Source of the DNA: Zoogloeaceae bacterium G21618-S1
GTDB lineage: Bacteria > Pseudomonadota > Gammaproteobacteria > Burkholderiales > Rhodocyclaceae
Assembly: GCA_027214125.1 (NCBI GenBank)
Contig: JAPWHF010000006.1
Span: 62,001 to 126,000, forward strand
Reading direction: 5' to 3'
Length of the DNA stretch: 64,000 nt
Translations under genes and position numbers: made by a program
In this document: positions 9,801 through 19,800 of the stretch, piece by piece
Numbering within the stretch: the stretch's first letter is position 1
Layout of the letters: each line of letters starts with the position of its first letter
The notes under the pieces: model-generated
Databases searched by the model: none
Seen by the model: only the letters and a program-made list of their open reading frames with translations
What the model was told of the DNA's origin: nothing

Positions 9801-10678
9801 GCGCGGACGGCGCCGCCGGTGCGAGCGATTTCAAACCGCCCGAATCCTTGCCGGCGCTGGATGTGGTGGTCGAGCGTTTCGGTCTGCGTGGGCTGGAATT
9901 GGGCCGGCTCGATGTGCAGGCCTTTAATCGTGGGGGTCTGTGGCATTTGAATCGCCTGACCCTGGGGAGTCCTGACGGTGTGCTCTCCGGCACCGGACTG
10001 TGGTGGGCGCAGTCGCCCGTAAAGACCGAACTCGATTTTTCGCTCGAAAGCCCGGATGTCGGCGCCTTGCTCAAGCGCCTTGGCTATGCCGACGCAGTGC
10101 AGGGCGGGCGCGCCACGCTGGGTGGCAAGGTCGCGTGGCAGGGGGCGCCAAGCGATGTCGATGTGGCCTCGATGACGGGCGCGCTGACGCTCTCGGCGGA
10201 GAAGGGGCAGTTTCGCAAGCTTGAGCCCGGTGTGGGGCGTCTGCTCGGTGTGCTCAGCCTGCAGTCCCTGCCGCGCCGGATTTCGCTCGACTTCCGCGAC
10301 GTGTTCAGCGAAGGATTCGCCTTCGACAGCATTTCCGGTAGCATCAATGTCGATCAAGGGGTGTTGCGGACCGACCCGCTTGAAATCCGCGGGCCGGCGG
10401 CAAAGGTGTTGATGAGCGGCTCGGCCAGTGTGCCGAACGAAACCCAGAATCTGCATGTCACAGTACAACCGACCCTGAGCGAAACGGTGGCCGTCGGCGC
10501 TGCGCTGGGGGCCGTCAATCCGGTGGCAGGCGTGGTGACCTATCTGGTTCAGAAGGCCTTGAAAGATCCGCTGGAAAAGGCGTTTGCCTTTGAATACGAC
10601 ATCACCGGCACCTGGACCGATCCGGTGGTGACCAAGACCTCATCCGCGCCGCCCAAGAGCGGCGCAGGGAGCCAATGA
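6830..10678 (+). CDS. yhdP: YhdP-family AsmA-like inner-membrane/periplasmic protein
   Basis: A 1282-residue protein with a proline/arginine-rich cytoplasmic start, one transmembrane helix (about residues 33-51, LTGLLILYFLFGAAILVL) and a very long periplasmic region of repeated beta-strand segments. This is the layout of the AsmA superfamily member YhdP. In E. coli, YhdP, TamB and YdbH act as bridge-like proteins moving phospholipid from the inner to the outer membrane. The C-terminal part shows the YhdP signature (SGSINVDQGVLRTDPLEI) and the end VTYLVQKALKDPLEKAFAFEY. The start is placed at ATG 6830; a GTG at 6767 would add 21 residues. It is followed after 1 bp by a nitrilase-family gene and then tldD. 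Confidence 0.9.
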   Translation: MVLPVLQDTQITSAVPTAESAAPRPPRRWRRRILTGLLILYFLFGAAILVLRYGVLPDIERWRAPIAQQAAAALGVPVGIASIEADWSGLRPRLHLKEVVLRDAEGEPALVLPQVDATLAWSSLFKLKPYFHRLEVIAPELHIARDAAGGFSVAGLPVTASGDDDGEALNWLMAQRQIVIRQASVEWRDAMRQAPPLRLADVDFRLVKGFGRHSVGLTMAPDGALAKRVDVRVDLREFDELAPAAWTGRIFASVSHAALDSLHAWVDVPAGLTGFGDARIWVDLLDGKPTQATADLALREARAQLDAHLPALSLHRLGGRISAKRSTTEMVVSTHGLALETGDGMVVEPTDLRISRSGAGADERTRFEVNQLDLAALSALAAHLPLDAAMRDRLAAIAPTGRFRQVALQWTGDTAAPSAWQVSADFDGVGMQARDSVPGLAGVSGHIAGDQGAGRFLLDSKNMALDLPGVFEAPLGFDTLFAEGGWQRREGAMRIALDKARFANADADGEASGYYEPVVGGPGVIDLQARLSEADGTSVWRYMPKVVNLDTRQWLRNSITAGRGHDVRLRLQGDLADFPYREGGGIFLITGKISSAKLDYASAWPKIEAIEGGLRFEGARMEITASQGRIFGVRLGKVKVVLPDLDVPDEVITITGVANGGTQDFLRFVGDSPVRERIDGFTDDMRAEGDGSLDLKLVLPLRHVVDTEVVGRFRFKDNTLTVVPGLAPIVEAAGTVNFTASELSIPQATGKLFGKPMSLSAATLADRGVRFDATGAAQLSAVSAAYPWPLWAHLSGETPWSAQITVRGRQADVVVEAPLTGVSSSLPSPFNKSATEAWPTRVSLELLPDQPVRLTASLADRASAQVEIARGKDAAAPRGGVGIGAPAPASERGVQVVIQQPHVDVDAWRMALSAASAPGASSLPLAGVKLNTPKLSVSGLDLTAVAAEARQSDDGWRVTIKAKEAAGVVDWLQAGEGSVHARFSHVLLGKGADGAAGASDFKPPESLPALDVVVERFGLRGLELGRLDVQAFNRGGLWHLNRLTLGSPDGVLSGTGLWWAQSPVKTELDFSLESPDVGALLKRLGYADAVQGGRATLGGKVAWQGAPSDVDVASMTGALTLSAEKGQFRKLEPGVGRLLGVLSLQSLPRRISLDFRDVFSEGFAFDSISGSINVDQGVLRTDPLEIRGPAAKVLMSGSASVPNETQNLHVTVQPTLSETVAVGAALGAVNPVAGVVTYLVQKALKDPLEKAFAFEYDITGTWTDPVVTKTSSAPPKSGAGSQ

Positions 10679-10679
10679 T

Positions 10680-11495
10680 ATGAGCTTCGACGCGCCCGTG
10701 CGCATTGCCGCGATCCAGACCGTTTCGGGGCCGGACGTGGCCGAAAACCTGGCGATCGCTGGCGATCTCGTCGCCGAAGCGGCACAGGCCGGTGCGCAGG
10801 TGATCGCGCTGCCCGAGTATTTCCCGCTGATCAGTAGCGATGAAGAGGACAAGGTGCGCTTGCGTGAGCGCGACGGCAGCGGTCCGATCCAGCAGTTTTT
10901 GCAGGACGCTGCCCGGCGCCACGGCGTGTGGCTGATCGGCGGCACCTCGCCGCTGGTGGCCGACGCGGGCGACAAGGTTCGCAACGCCACGCTGGTGTTC
11001 AACCCGGCCGGCGAGCGGGTGGTGCGTTACGACAAGATTCACCTGTTCGGTTTCGACAACGGTGCCGAGCGATACGACGAGGCCGAGACTATCGAGCCGG
11101 GCGAGGCGGTGGTGACCTTCGACGCGCCCTGCGGCCGGGTCGGGCTGTCGGTGTGTTACGACCTGCGCTTTCCCGAGATGTTTCGCGCCATGGGCGTGGT
11201 CGATCTGATCGTCCTGCCCGCAGCCTTTACCTACACCACCGGCCAGGCGCACTGGGAGGTGCTGCTCCGCGCCCGTGCGATCGAAAACCAGTGCTATGTG
11301 ATGGCCCCGGCGCAAGGCGGGCGCCACCCCAGCGGGCGGCGTACCTATGGCGATACACTGATCATCGACCCCTGGGGTGAGGTGCTGGCACGGCGGGCCG
11401 AGGGGCCCGGCGTGGTGGTGGCCGACATGGACCCCGCGCGCATCCGCGATGTGCGAACCCGTTTGCCGGCCTTGTCTCACCGCCGTCTTCCCTGA
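10680..11495 (+). CDS. nitrilase-superfamily carbon-nitrogen hydrolase (Nit1/Nit2-like amidase)
   Basis: A 271-residue enzyme with the Glu-Lys-Cys catalytic triad of the superfamily: E46 (LPEYFPL), K119 (RYDKIHLF) and C159 (SVCYDLRFPE). The pattern fits the NIT group, whose members act as omega-amidase or deaminated-glutathione amidase (a metabolite-repair enzyme). I infer one of these two and cannot choose from sequence. The ATG sits 1 bp after the yhdP stop, and tldD follows 47 bp downstream. The order yhdP-nit-tldD is common in beta- and gammaproteobacteria. Confidence 0.9.
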   Translation: MSFDAPVRIAAIQTVSGPDVAENLAIAGDLVAEAAQAGAQVIALPEYFPLISSDEEDKVRLRERDGSGPIQQFLQDAARRHGVWLIGGTSPLVADAGDKVRNATLVFNPAGERVVRYDKIHLFGFDNGAERYDEAETIEPGEAVVTFDAPCGRVGLSVCYDLRFPEMFRAMGVVDLIVLPAAFTYTTGQAHWEVLLRARAIENQCYVMAPAQGGRHPSGRRTYGDTLIIDPWGEVLARRAEGPGVVVADMDPARIRDVRTRLPALSHRRLP

Positions 11496-11542
11496 ACTGA
11501 CCGACCCGGCCGCGCCCTGTGCTGCCGCCCGAGTGGAACCCC

Positions 11543-12988
11543 ATGACCGATCACACTGAAGCCCTGCGCATTGCCGAACGCCACCTGCTGACCCCGACCG
11601 GACTCGATCTGTCGGCGCTGGAGGGCGTCTTCGGACGGATGCACGCCCACCAGGTGGATTACTCCGACCTGTATTTTCAATACCACCGCACCGAGGCCTG
11701 GAGCCTGGAAGAGGGCATCGTCAAGTCCGGCAGTTTCAATATCGACCAGGGCGTCGGCGTGCGGGCGATCAGCGGCGAGAAAACCGCGTTCGCCTATTCC
11801 GACGATATCAGCCTGCCTGCCTTGATGGCTGCGGCCGACGCGACGCGCGCCATCGGCGAGGTCGGCGGCAGCGGCAGCACCCGCATCGGTCAACCGATCG
11901 CGGTGCCGTTGCGCTATCGGGGCGTCGATCCGTTTTTGTCGCTGGCCGATACCGACAAGGTTCGTCTGCTCGAGCGCCTGGAACAGTTTGCCCGCGCTGA
12001 AGACAGCCGGGTCAAGGAGGTGATGGCGCATCTGGTGGGCTCGTGGGAGACCATTCTGGTCGCCCGGAACGACGGCCATCTGGCCGCCGACGTGCGCCCG
12101 CTGGTGCGGGTGTCGATCTCGGTGATCATGGAAGAGGGCGGCAAGCGGGAGCAGGGCAGCGGCGGCGGCGGTGGCCGCTTCGATTACGCCTGGTTCGACG
12201 ACGAGCGCCTGCGTGAGTACGCGCGCGCGGCTGTGCACCAGGCCAGCGTCAACCTGTCGGCCGACCCGGCGCCGGCGGGCACCATGACGGTCGTGCTCGG
12301 TTCCGGCTGGCCCGGCATTTTGTTGCACGAGGCCATCGGCCATGGTCTGGAAGGCGACTTCAACCGCAAGGGCAGCTCCGCCTTTGCCGGGCGCATGGGC
12401 CAGCAGGTGGCAGCCAAGGGCGTGACCGTGGTCGATGACGGCACCCTGGCCGACCGTCGCGGTTCGCTCAGTGTCGATGACGAAGGCAACCCGACCCAGT
12501 GCACCACGCTGATTGAAGATGGCGTGCTCACCGGCTACATGCAGGACATGCTCAATGCCCGCCTGATGGGCGTGGCGCCGACCGGCAACGGCCGACGCGA
12601 GTCGTTTGCCCATCTGCCGCTGCCGCGCATGACCAACACATACATGCTGAACGGCGGTCACGATCCGAAGGAAATCATCGCTTCGGTCGATCGTGGGCTG
12701 TATGCGGTCAATTTCGGGGGCGGTCAGGTGGATATCACCTCGGGCAAGTTCGTGTTCTCCACTGCCGAGGCTTATCTCATCGAGAAGGGCAAGATCACCC
12801 GGCCGGTCAAGGGCGCGACGCTGATCGGCAACGGCCCCGATGCGCTCACCCGCGTCGCCATGATCGGCAACGACATGGCGCTCGACCCCGGTGTCGGCAC
12901 ATGCGGAAAGGATGGCCAAAGCGTTCCCGTTGGCGTCGGACAGCCCACCTTGCGTATCGACCGGCTTACGGTGGGTGGCACCGCTTGA
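11543..12988 (+). CDS. tldD: metalloprotease TldD
   Basis: A 481-residue protein, the same length as E. coli TldD. The zinc motif [11 protein letters not shown] places ligands at H262 and H266, identical to E. coli numbering. The conserved [14 protein letters not shown] is present near the C-terminus. TldD forms a heterodimer with TldE (PmbA) and cleaves unfolded peptides such as the CcdA antitoxin and precursors of some modified peptides. No tldE is in this window. The ATG at 11543 (MTDHTEAL) is preferred over an upstream alternative start eight codons earlier because it gives the family length. Confidence 0.96.
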   Translation: MTDHTEALRIAERHLLTPTGLDLSALEGVFGRMHAHQVDYSDLYFQYHRTEAWSLEEGIVKSGSFNIDQGVGVRAISGEKTAFAYSDDISLPALMAAADATRAIGEVGGSGSTRIGQPIAVPLRYRGVDPFLSLADTDKVRLLERLEQFARAEDSRVKEVMAHLVGSWETILVARNDGHLAADVRPLVRVSISVIMEEGGKREQGSGGGGGRFDYAWFDDERLREYARAAVHQASVNLSADPAPAGTMTVVLGSGWPGILLHEAIGHGLEGDFNRKGSSAFAGRMGQQVAAKGVTVVDDGTLADRRGSLSVDDEGNPTQCTTLIEDGVLTGYMQDMLNARLMGVAPTGNGRRESFAHLPLPRMTNTYMLNGGHDPKEIIASVDRGLYAVNFGGGQVDITSGKFVFSTAEAYLIEKGKITRPVKGATLIGNGPDALTRVAMIGNDMALDPGVGTCGKDGQSVPVGVGQPTLRIDRLTVGGTA

Positions 12989-13077
12989 TCCAAATCAGCT
13001 GGGCGGTTGTTTTGTATTAAGGAATGAAAAAGCGCGTCGTTACACCATGCACGCTATTTGTGAATTGTGGTGAAGAG

Positions 13078-13896
13078 ATGACGCACAGAAGGGATGTACT
13101 CAAGGCCAGTTTGGGCTGTGTTGGTATGCTCGCGATGCCGCGTGTGTTCGCTGCACCTGCAGCGATGCCGGCGGCGACGGAAGCGTCGTTGTCGCTGCCT
13201 GAGGCGATCAACAAGGCCGGTCGTCAGCGCATGTTGTCGCAACGCAGTGCCAAGGCCTGGCTGATGCAAGCACTGGCCGTGACCCCCGATGTGGCCACCA
13301 AACTCCTGCAATCGTCGATGACCTTGTTTGAGGCGCAGATGGTGGAGTTGTCGCGCTTTCAGCCGACGACCGATGTACAGACCGCATTGGTGCAACTGAG
13401 CGCCGACTGGCAGAGCTACCGCGCGGCCTTGCTGGTGCCGCCATCGCCTGAGAGTGCGGTGCAGATCTACGCCCGAAACGAAGCCGTGTTGAGCGCGGCG
13501 CATGCAGCGACGCAGGCTTATGAGCGCGCGTCGGGCACGACGGAGGGGCGATTGATCAACGTGGCAGGCCGTCAGCGAATGCTCTCGCAGCGCATGGCCA
13601 AGTTTGTCTACTTTGCCCGTTATGGCGTCGAGTCTCAGGCGTCGGTCGAGGCGCTTGGCAAGGCGCGCGAGGAGTTCATCAAGGCGCTGGAGCTGCTCAA
13701 GGCGGCACCTCAGAATACGGCGCAGATCACCAACGAATTGTCGCTGGCCGATCAGCAGTGGTTCTTCTTCCAGAACGCGTTAGGGCAGGGCAATTCGCCC
13801 AAGGCGCTGCAGGCCATTGCCACCACCAGCGAGCGGATTCTCGAACAGCTCAATCTGGTTGTCGGCTTGTACGAGACCTTGGCCAGGCCGGCTTAG
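13078..13896 (+). CDS. secreted protein with two NarX/PilJ-type sensor boxes
   Basis: A 272-residue protein. The N-terminus has a twin-arginine-like signal (THRRDVLKA, then a hydrophobic stretch to AAPA). The mature part contains the P-box-like motif of the PilJ/NarX N-terminal domain twice: INKAGRQRMLSQR at 44-56 and INVAGRQRMLSQRMAKF at 160-176, about 116 residues apart. In NarX and NarQ this motif binds nitrate or nitrite; in PilJ it lies in a periplasmic sensor. Here there is no transmembrane helix after the signal and no kinase, HAMP or MCP module, so any output would need a partner. ATG 13078 is preferred over ATG 13024, which would bury the signal behind 18 extra residues. Its stop overlaps the stop of the convergent radical SAM gene. 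Confidence 0.75.
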   Translation: MTHRRDVLKASLGCVGMLAMPRVFAAPAAMPAATEASLSLPEAINKAGRQRMLSQRSAKAWLMQALAVTPDVATKLLQSSMTLFEAQMVELSRFQPTTDVQTALVQLSADWQSYRAALLVPPSPESAVQIYARNEAVLSAAHAATQAYERASGTTEGRLINVAGRQRMLSQRMAKFVYFARYGVESQASVEALGKAREEFIKALELLKAAPQNTAQITNELSLADQQWFFFQNALGQGNSPKALQAIATTSERILEQLNLVVGLYETLARPA

Positions 13897-14954
13897 AACA
13901 AGCGGCCTTGCCGATCGGCGCCCGGCGGTGTAAAGCGCTGGGTGTCGAGCGCCAGATGGCGTGGGGCGAGGCCGAGCTGCTTGCAGGCCAGGGCGAATCG
14001 TTGGCGGTAGAGATCGGCAAAAGGCCCCGTCCCGCGCATGCGTTCGCCGAAACGCGCGTCATTGACCCGGCCACCTCGCAACTGGCGGACCAGGCTCATC
14101 ACATGCGCGGCGCGCTCCGGGACATGCTCGGCCAGCCAGCGCTCGAACAACGGCCCCACTTCTCGCGGCAGTCGCAGCAAGCCATAGCCCGCCGTGCGTG
14201 CGCCCCGCGCGCTCGCTTCAGCCAGGATCGTCTCCATTTCTTCGTCATTGAGTGCCGGAATCAACGGCGCGAACAACACACCGACCGGTACGCCCGCCTC
14301 CGCCAGCGCGCGAATCGTGCGCAGCCGGCGGTGCGGCGCGGTGGCGCGCGGCTCCAGGGTGCGGGCCAGCGTGGTGTCGACGGTGGTGACGGAGATCATC
14401 ACCTGAACCAGCCGCTCGCGCGCCATCGGCCCGAGGAGGTCCAGGTCGCGCTCGATCAGCGCCGATTTGGTGATGATCACCACCGGGTGATGGCACTCGG
14501 CGAGCACCTTGAGGATGTCGCGAGTCACGCCGAGCTGCCGCTCGACGGGCTGGTAGGCATCGGTGTTGACGCCGAGCGCAATGGGCGAGCAGCGATAGTT
14601 TCGTGCAGCCAACTCGGTGCGCAGCAACTCGGCAGCGTCGGGTTTCCACGCCAGTCGCGTTTCAAAGTCGAGCCCCGGCGACAGGCCGAGATAGGCATGG
14701 CTGGGCCGGGCGAAGCAATACACACAGCCATGCTCGCAGCCCCGGTAGGGGTTGATCGATTGTTCGAACGGGACGTCGGGTGACTGGTTGGTGGTGATGA
14801 CGCGACGGGCCGTATCGATTTGCAGTTGCGTGCGCATCGGCGGCGTGGTCGCTTCTTGCGGCCAGCCGTCATCGCTTGGCTCACGTTGCCAGTGGAGAAA
14901 TCGGCTGTCGGGCGTGTGCGTTGTGCCGCGGCCTTTGGGGGGTGTTGTGCTCAT
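13893..14954 (-). CDS. PA0069-family radical SAM protein (SplB-like)
   Basis: A 353-residue radical S-adenosylmethionine protein. The cluster-binding cysteines are C73, C77 and C80 in RGCEHGCVYC, a CxxxCxxC motif. Downstream stretches such as GVNTDAYQPVER, VIITKSALIERDLDLL and VMISVTTVDTTLARTLEPR match the PA0069 group, which resembles spore photoproduct lyase (SplB). Its reaction is not established, so none is assigned. The last 4 bp overlap the stop of the NarX/PilJ-box gene on the other strand. It is divergent from the histidine kinase gene. Confidence 0.9.
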   Translation of the reverse strand: MSTTPPKGRGTTHTPDSRFLHWQREPSDDGWPQEATTPPMRTQLQIDTARRVITTNQSPDVPFEQSINPYRGCEHGCVYCFARPSHAYLGLSPGLDFETRLAWKPDAAELLRTELAARNYRCSPIALGVNTDAYQPVERQLGVTRDILKVLAECHHPVVIITKSALIERDLDLLGPMARERLVQVMISVTTVDTTLARTLEPRATAPHRRLRTIRALAEAGVPVGVLFAPLIPALNDEEMETILAEASARGARTAGYGLLRLPREVGPLFERWLAEHVPERAAHVMSLVRQLRGGRVNDARFGERMRGTGPFADLYRQRFALACKQLGLAPRHLALDTQRFTPPGADRQGRLF

Positions 14955-15081
14955 GGCGAGTGCCAGTGTCGCGATTGCGGTGGGGCTTGGTCAAGCCCGT
15001 GTGTTCAAGTCCGGCCCGGCGATGCCGACATAGTAAGAGACGGTATGTCGCGTTGCCGGCGGCGGTCTCAGAGGAGAGCGT

Positions 15082-16764
15082 ATGACTGATCTCACCAACG
15101 CAGTTGCGCAACTGGCGAGCGAAGCCCTCTCCGACGCGGGGGCGCTCGATCCGGCCGAGATCCATGTCTTGATGGACAACCTGCCCGTCGGTGTGGCGCT
15201 GGTCGATGCGGCGTTCAACGTGCGCATTTTCAATCGCAAAGCACGTCAAATGCTGGACTTCCCCGACAGTTTGTTCGCCAACGGCGCGCCGACATTGCGC
15301 GCGCTGTTTCTGTTCAACGCCCGGCGCGGAGAGTATGGCGAGGGCGATCCTGAGGTGCAGGCAGATGCGCTGGTTGAGCGCAGCCGAAAGCGCGAGCCAC
15401 ATCAGTTTGAGCGCGACCGGCCCGATGGCTCGGTGCTGGATATCCGGGGCGAGCCCCTGCCTGGGGGGGGCTTTGTCACGATCTGGACCGATGTCACCGC
15501 GCGTAAGCGCGCCGAGCGCGAGGCTGAAGCGCGTGCCCGCCAGCTCGATCTGGTGATGAACAATGTGCCGGGCAAGCTCTCGTTCTTTGATGCCGAGCTG
15601 CGTTGCGTCTATAGCAACCAGCGCGAGTTGGTATTCGGTGGGGTGACGACGGGGGAAGTGGGCAAAACCCTGCGCGATCTGGTGGACGATGCGGTGTATT
15701 CGGAGATCGAAGGCTATTTTCTGCGGGCGCTCAAGGGCGAGGCGACGGCCTATCAGCGCGCGTTTACCCGGCCTGATGGCAGTGCCGGCTATCTCCAGGT
15801 GTGCGCGTCGCCGCATCGTGCGGCCAGTGGTGATGTGATCGGTGTATTCACGATCGGTCAGGACGTGACCGATCTCATGCATACCGAAGCCGCGCTCAAG
15901 GAGCGCAATGCCGAGCTCGAAGCTGCCAATGAAGCGCTGGCGACCACCCATCAACAATTGCTGCAAACAGAGAAGCTCGCCTCAATCGGTCAGCTGGCCG
16001 CGGGCGTGGCGCATGAAATCAACAACCCGGTCGGCTTTGTCAGTGCGAATTTGTCGACGCTGGGCACTTATGTGGGCAATCTGCTGGCGCTGGCCGACGC
16101 GTGTGAGCGCAGCTTGCGGGACGTTGTTCCGAAGGGAAGTCCGGTTTTAGCGGCCTACGAAGCGGCGCGCACCGAAGCTGATCTTGATTTTGTTCGCGAT
16201 GACATCGTCGCATTGCTCGATGAGTCTCGTGACGGGCTCGATCGGGTACGTCGTATCGTGCAGGACTTGCGCGATTTCTCGCGCGCCGGCGGCAATGATC
16301 AATGGCAAATGGCCTCGCTCGAAGCGGGCCTCAACGCCACCGCCAATATTGCCCTGACAGACATGAAGCATCGGGTGACGGTGAATCGGGAGTACGGCGA
16401 CATTCCGGAAGTCGAGTGCCTGCCATCGCAACTGAATCAGGTGTTTCTCAATCTGATCGTCAATGCCGGCCATGCGATTACGGAGTCCGGCACCATCAGC
16501 TTGCGTACCGGTGTAAGTGATGATGAGGCCGAGGTTTGGGTCGAGGTCGCCGACTCCGGTTGCGGGATTCCGGCCGAAAACCTTCGCCGTCTGTTTGACC
16601 CCTTCTTTACCACCAAGCCGGTCGGACAAGGCACGGGGCTTGGCTTGGCCTTGTCCTACGGTATTGTCGAGAAGCACGGTGGGCGGATTGACGTACGCAG
16701 CACCGTGGGTGAGGGAACGACCTTTCGGGTATCGATCCCGCGGGTGCGCCCGACGCACGACTGA
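15082..16764 (+). CDS. soluble two-PAS sensor histidine kinase
   Basis: A 560-residue kinase without transmembrane segments. Order of domains: PAS-like module one (about 28-140), PAS-like module two (about 155-265), a coiled-coil linker (about 265-300, rich in Glu/Ala/Leu), HisKA with phospho-acceptor H311 in AAGVAHEINNP, and a HATPase_c domain with N-box NLIVNAGHAI, G1 DSGCGIP, the FDPFFTTK loop and G2 GTGLGLAL. The subtype resembles cytoplasmic sensors with the HEINNP box. No response regulator lies next to it, so it is an orphan kinase here. The ribosome site GAGGAG lies 6 bp before the ATG. The signal sensed is unknown. Confidence 0.92.
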   Translation: MTDLTNAVAQLASEALSDAGALDPAEIHVLMDNLPVGVALVDAAFNVRIFNRKARQMLDFPDSLFANGAPTLRALFLFNARRGEYGEGDPEVQADALVERSRKREPHQFERDRPDGSVLDIRGEPLPGGGFVTIWTDVTARKRAEREAEARARQLDLVMNNVPGKLSFFDAELRCVYSNQRELVFGGVTTGEVGKTLRDLVDDAVYSEIEGYFLRALKGEATAYQRAFTRPDGSAGYLQVCASPHRAASGDVIGVFTIGQDVTDLMHTEAALKERNAELEAANEALATTHQQLLQTEKLASIGQLAAGVAHEINNPVGFVSANLSTLGTYVGNLLALADACERSLRDVVPKGSPVLAAYEAARTEADLDFVRDDIVALLDESRDGLDRVRRIVQDLRDFSRAGGNDQWQMASLEAGLNATANIALTDMKHRVTVNREYGDIPEVECLPSQLNQVFLNLIVNAGHAITESGTISLRTGVSDDEAEVWVEVADSGCGIPAENLRRLFDPFFTTKPVGQGTGLGLALSYGIVEKHGGRIDVRSTVGEGTTFRVSIPRVRPTHD

Positions 16765-16802
16765 GCGGGACGCCGGGCGGTATCTACAGTGCGCCCCTCG
16801 CG

Positions 16803-19800
16803 CTACTTCCCGGCCACGACCGGGATGCCCTTGAACGCGGCGGTGCCGGTTGTGTGCGGTAGTTTTTTGAGCGCCTCGGCGAAAATCGCGGTGACGCCCA
16901 GGGCATTGGCCAGTGGCGCCTCGCGCATTGCCACTGCCTGCAGGTTGGCGTGTTTCACATGGCCGAAGCCGCGAAGCTGACGGGGCAGGTCGGCCAGCGC
17001 GGTGGCGTCATCCAGATTGGCGCCGGTGAGGCGCGTGAGCAGGGTGTCGATCATCTCCGGGTAGCTGTGTGCCAGTTCGCGCTCCATGCGGCGCTCGGCG
17101 GTGCGACCAAACAGGTCGAGCATGCTGCCGCGCAGTCGCTTGCCGCGGGCCAGCCAGGCCATGGCGCGCATCAGCCAGGGGCCGAAGTCGCGCTTGATCA
17201 GGCGGCCGGCGGCGTCCATCTTGGCCAGGAGCGGCGGTGCCATGTGGAAAGTGAGCTTGAGCTCGCCGTCGAAGGTGTCGCGCAACTCGTCCATGAAGCG
17301 GCCGTTGGTGTACAGGCGCGCCACTTCGTACTCGTCCTTGTAGGCGAGCAGCTTGGCATAGCCGAAGGCCACCGCCTCGGTCAGTCGCAGCGGGGCATCG
17401 GCGCCGACCAGTGCCATCTCGGCGCGGCGCACGCGTTCGACCAGCGCGGTGTAGCGCGCGGCGTAGGCGGCGTCCTGGTAGGCGGTGAGGTGCGCCACGC
17501 GATGGGCAATCAGCGCGTCGAGCGTCAGCGTCTTGTGGGGCGGCTCTTCGGCCAGTTCGAGCACGGCGCCGGGCTTCTCGGCGGTCAGCCGGCCGAGGTG
17601 GAAGGCCATGCGATTGGTATCGACGGCCACCGCGTTGAGCGTGATGGCGTGTTCGATGGCCGCCAGCGAGACCGGCACTCGGCCACGCTGCCAGGCATAG
17701 CCGAGCAGCAGGATGTTGGCGCCGATCGAGTCGCCGAGCAGGCGCAAGGCGAGATCGTAGGCGTCGACCGATTCCATCGCATCGTCGCCGGCGGCGAAGC
17801 GTAGCTTGTCGAGCAGGGCGTCTGCGTGTAGCTGGGCGTCCGGGTCGCGCACGAAACGGTCGGTGGGGTTCTGGTGTTCGCTGGCGATGATGCGGGTGCG
17901 GCCGTGGCGCACGGTCTGCAGGGCTTCGGCCGAGGCGCCCACCACCAGGTCGCAGGCCAGCAGCAGGTCGGCCTGCTGGGTGTCGATGCGCACCTGGTTG
18001 AGCAGCTCCGGCGTCTTCGCCCAGCGGATGAAGGCCAGCACCGCGCCGCCTTTTTGCGCAAAACCCATGAAGTCGAGCTGTGAGCTGGCCAGGCCGTCGA
18101 GGTGGGCGGCCATGGAGATCAGCGCACCGACGGTGACCACGCCGGTGCCGCCGACGCCGGTGATCAGCATGTCGTAGGGTGCGTCGTTCAGGTGGGTGTG
18201 CGGCGTGGGCAGGTCGCTGATCAAGTGGGCGAGCGTGGCGGCGTCGAGCTTGCCGACACGTTTCTTGAGCGTGGCGCCGGCCACCGACACAAAGCTGGGG
18301 CAGAAGCCCTGCACACAGGAGAAGTCCTTGTTGCACGAAGACTGCTCGATCTGGCGCTTGCGCCCGAGCGGGGTCTCCAGCGGCACTACCGACAGGCAGT
18401 TGGACTGCGTGCCGCAGTCGCCGCAGCCTTCACACACTTCAGGGTTGATGAAGATGCGGCGGTCGGGGTCGGGGAAGGCGTTTTTCTTGCGCCGGCGGCG
18501 CTTCTCGGCGGCGCAGGTCTGGTCGTAGATGAGCGCGGTGACGCCTTCAATGTCGCGCAGCGTGCGTTGCACGGCATCCATCTCGCTGCGGTGGTGGAAG
18601 GTGGTGCCCGGCGGAAAGAGTGCGCCCGCGCCGTCGTATTTCTCCGGCTCGTCGCTGACCACGGCGAGGCGCTTGACGCCCTCGGCCTCGACCTGGCGGG
18701 CGATGCGCTCGACGCTGATCACGCCGTCGTGGGCCTGACCGCCGGTCATGGCGACCGCGTCGTTGTAGAGAATCTTGTAGGTGATGTTGGCGTGGGCGGC
18801 GATGGCCTGGCGGATGGCCAGACTGCCGGAGTGAAAATAGGTGCCGTCGCCAAGGTTCTGGAACACATGCGGCCGACGCGTGAAGCGGCCGTGGGCCGAC
18901 CAGTCGGCGCCTTCGCCGCCCATCTGGATCAGGCCAGTGGTCTGGCGGTCCATCCACGAGGCCATGAAGTGACAGCCGATGCCGGCCTGCGCGACCGAGC
19001 CTTCGGGTACTTTGGTGGAGCTGTTGTGCGGGCAGCCGGAACAGAAATAGGGCAGCCGGCGCACCGCGTCGCCGGCGTTGGACAGCACCTCGGGTGCGGT
19101 GAAATCGCACACATGGCTGAGTCGGTCGAGCGCCGGTCGATGGGTGGCCAGCCAGCGGGCGAAGACCGGCATGATGCGTGAAGGGCGCAACTCGCCCAGC
19201 GCCGACAGCAGCGGCGTGCCGTCGGCGGCGACTTTACCGATCACGCGCGGGCGGGCGCCGGGGCGGTTGAACAGCTGAGTTTGGATCTGCTCTTCGACGA
19301 CTGGCGCTTTTTCTTCGATGACCAGCACTTCGTCGAGCCCTTCGATCAAGGCGTCGATGCGGGTCGGCTCGAGCGGGAAGACCAGCCCGACCTTGTAGAG
19401 GCGAATACCCGCGTCGGCCAGGTCATCGAGTGTGAGCTCCAGCCGGCGCAGCACTTCGAGGAAGTCGAAATGCGCCTTGCCGACGGTGACGATACCGAGC
19501 GTGGCGTTTGGTGTGGGGCGAATCCAGCGGTCGATGCTGTTGTGCTTGGCGAAGGCGCGCACCGCGTCGAGCTTGTCGGCCAGCCGGGCTTCGAGCGCCA
19601 GGCTGGGCAGATCGGGCCAGCGGTAGTGCAGGCCCCCTTCGGGCGGGGTGTAGTCGGCCGGCGGCGGGAAGTCGTGGCGCACGGCATCGAGGTCGACCGT
19701 CATGCCGCTCTCGACCACTTCGGAGATCGCCTTGAAGCCGACCCAGTTGCCCGAGAAGCGCGACAGTGCCCAGCCGTAGAGGCCGAACTCCAGATACTCG

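Noticed and set aside
7586-10468. A 960-codon minus-strand open frame opposite yhdP
   Set aside because: It is a high-GC shadow of yhdP: rich in Arg, His and Gln, no domain motifs, and yhdP is clearly the real gene.
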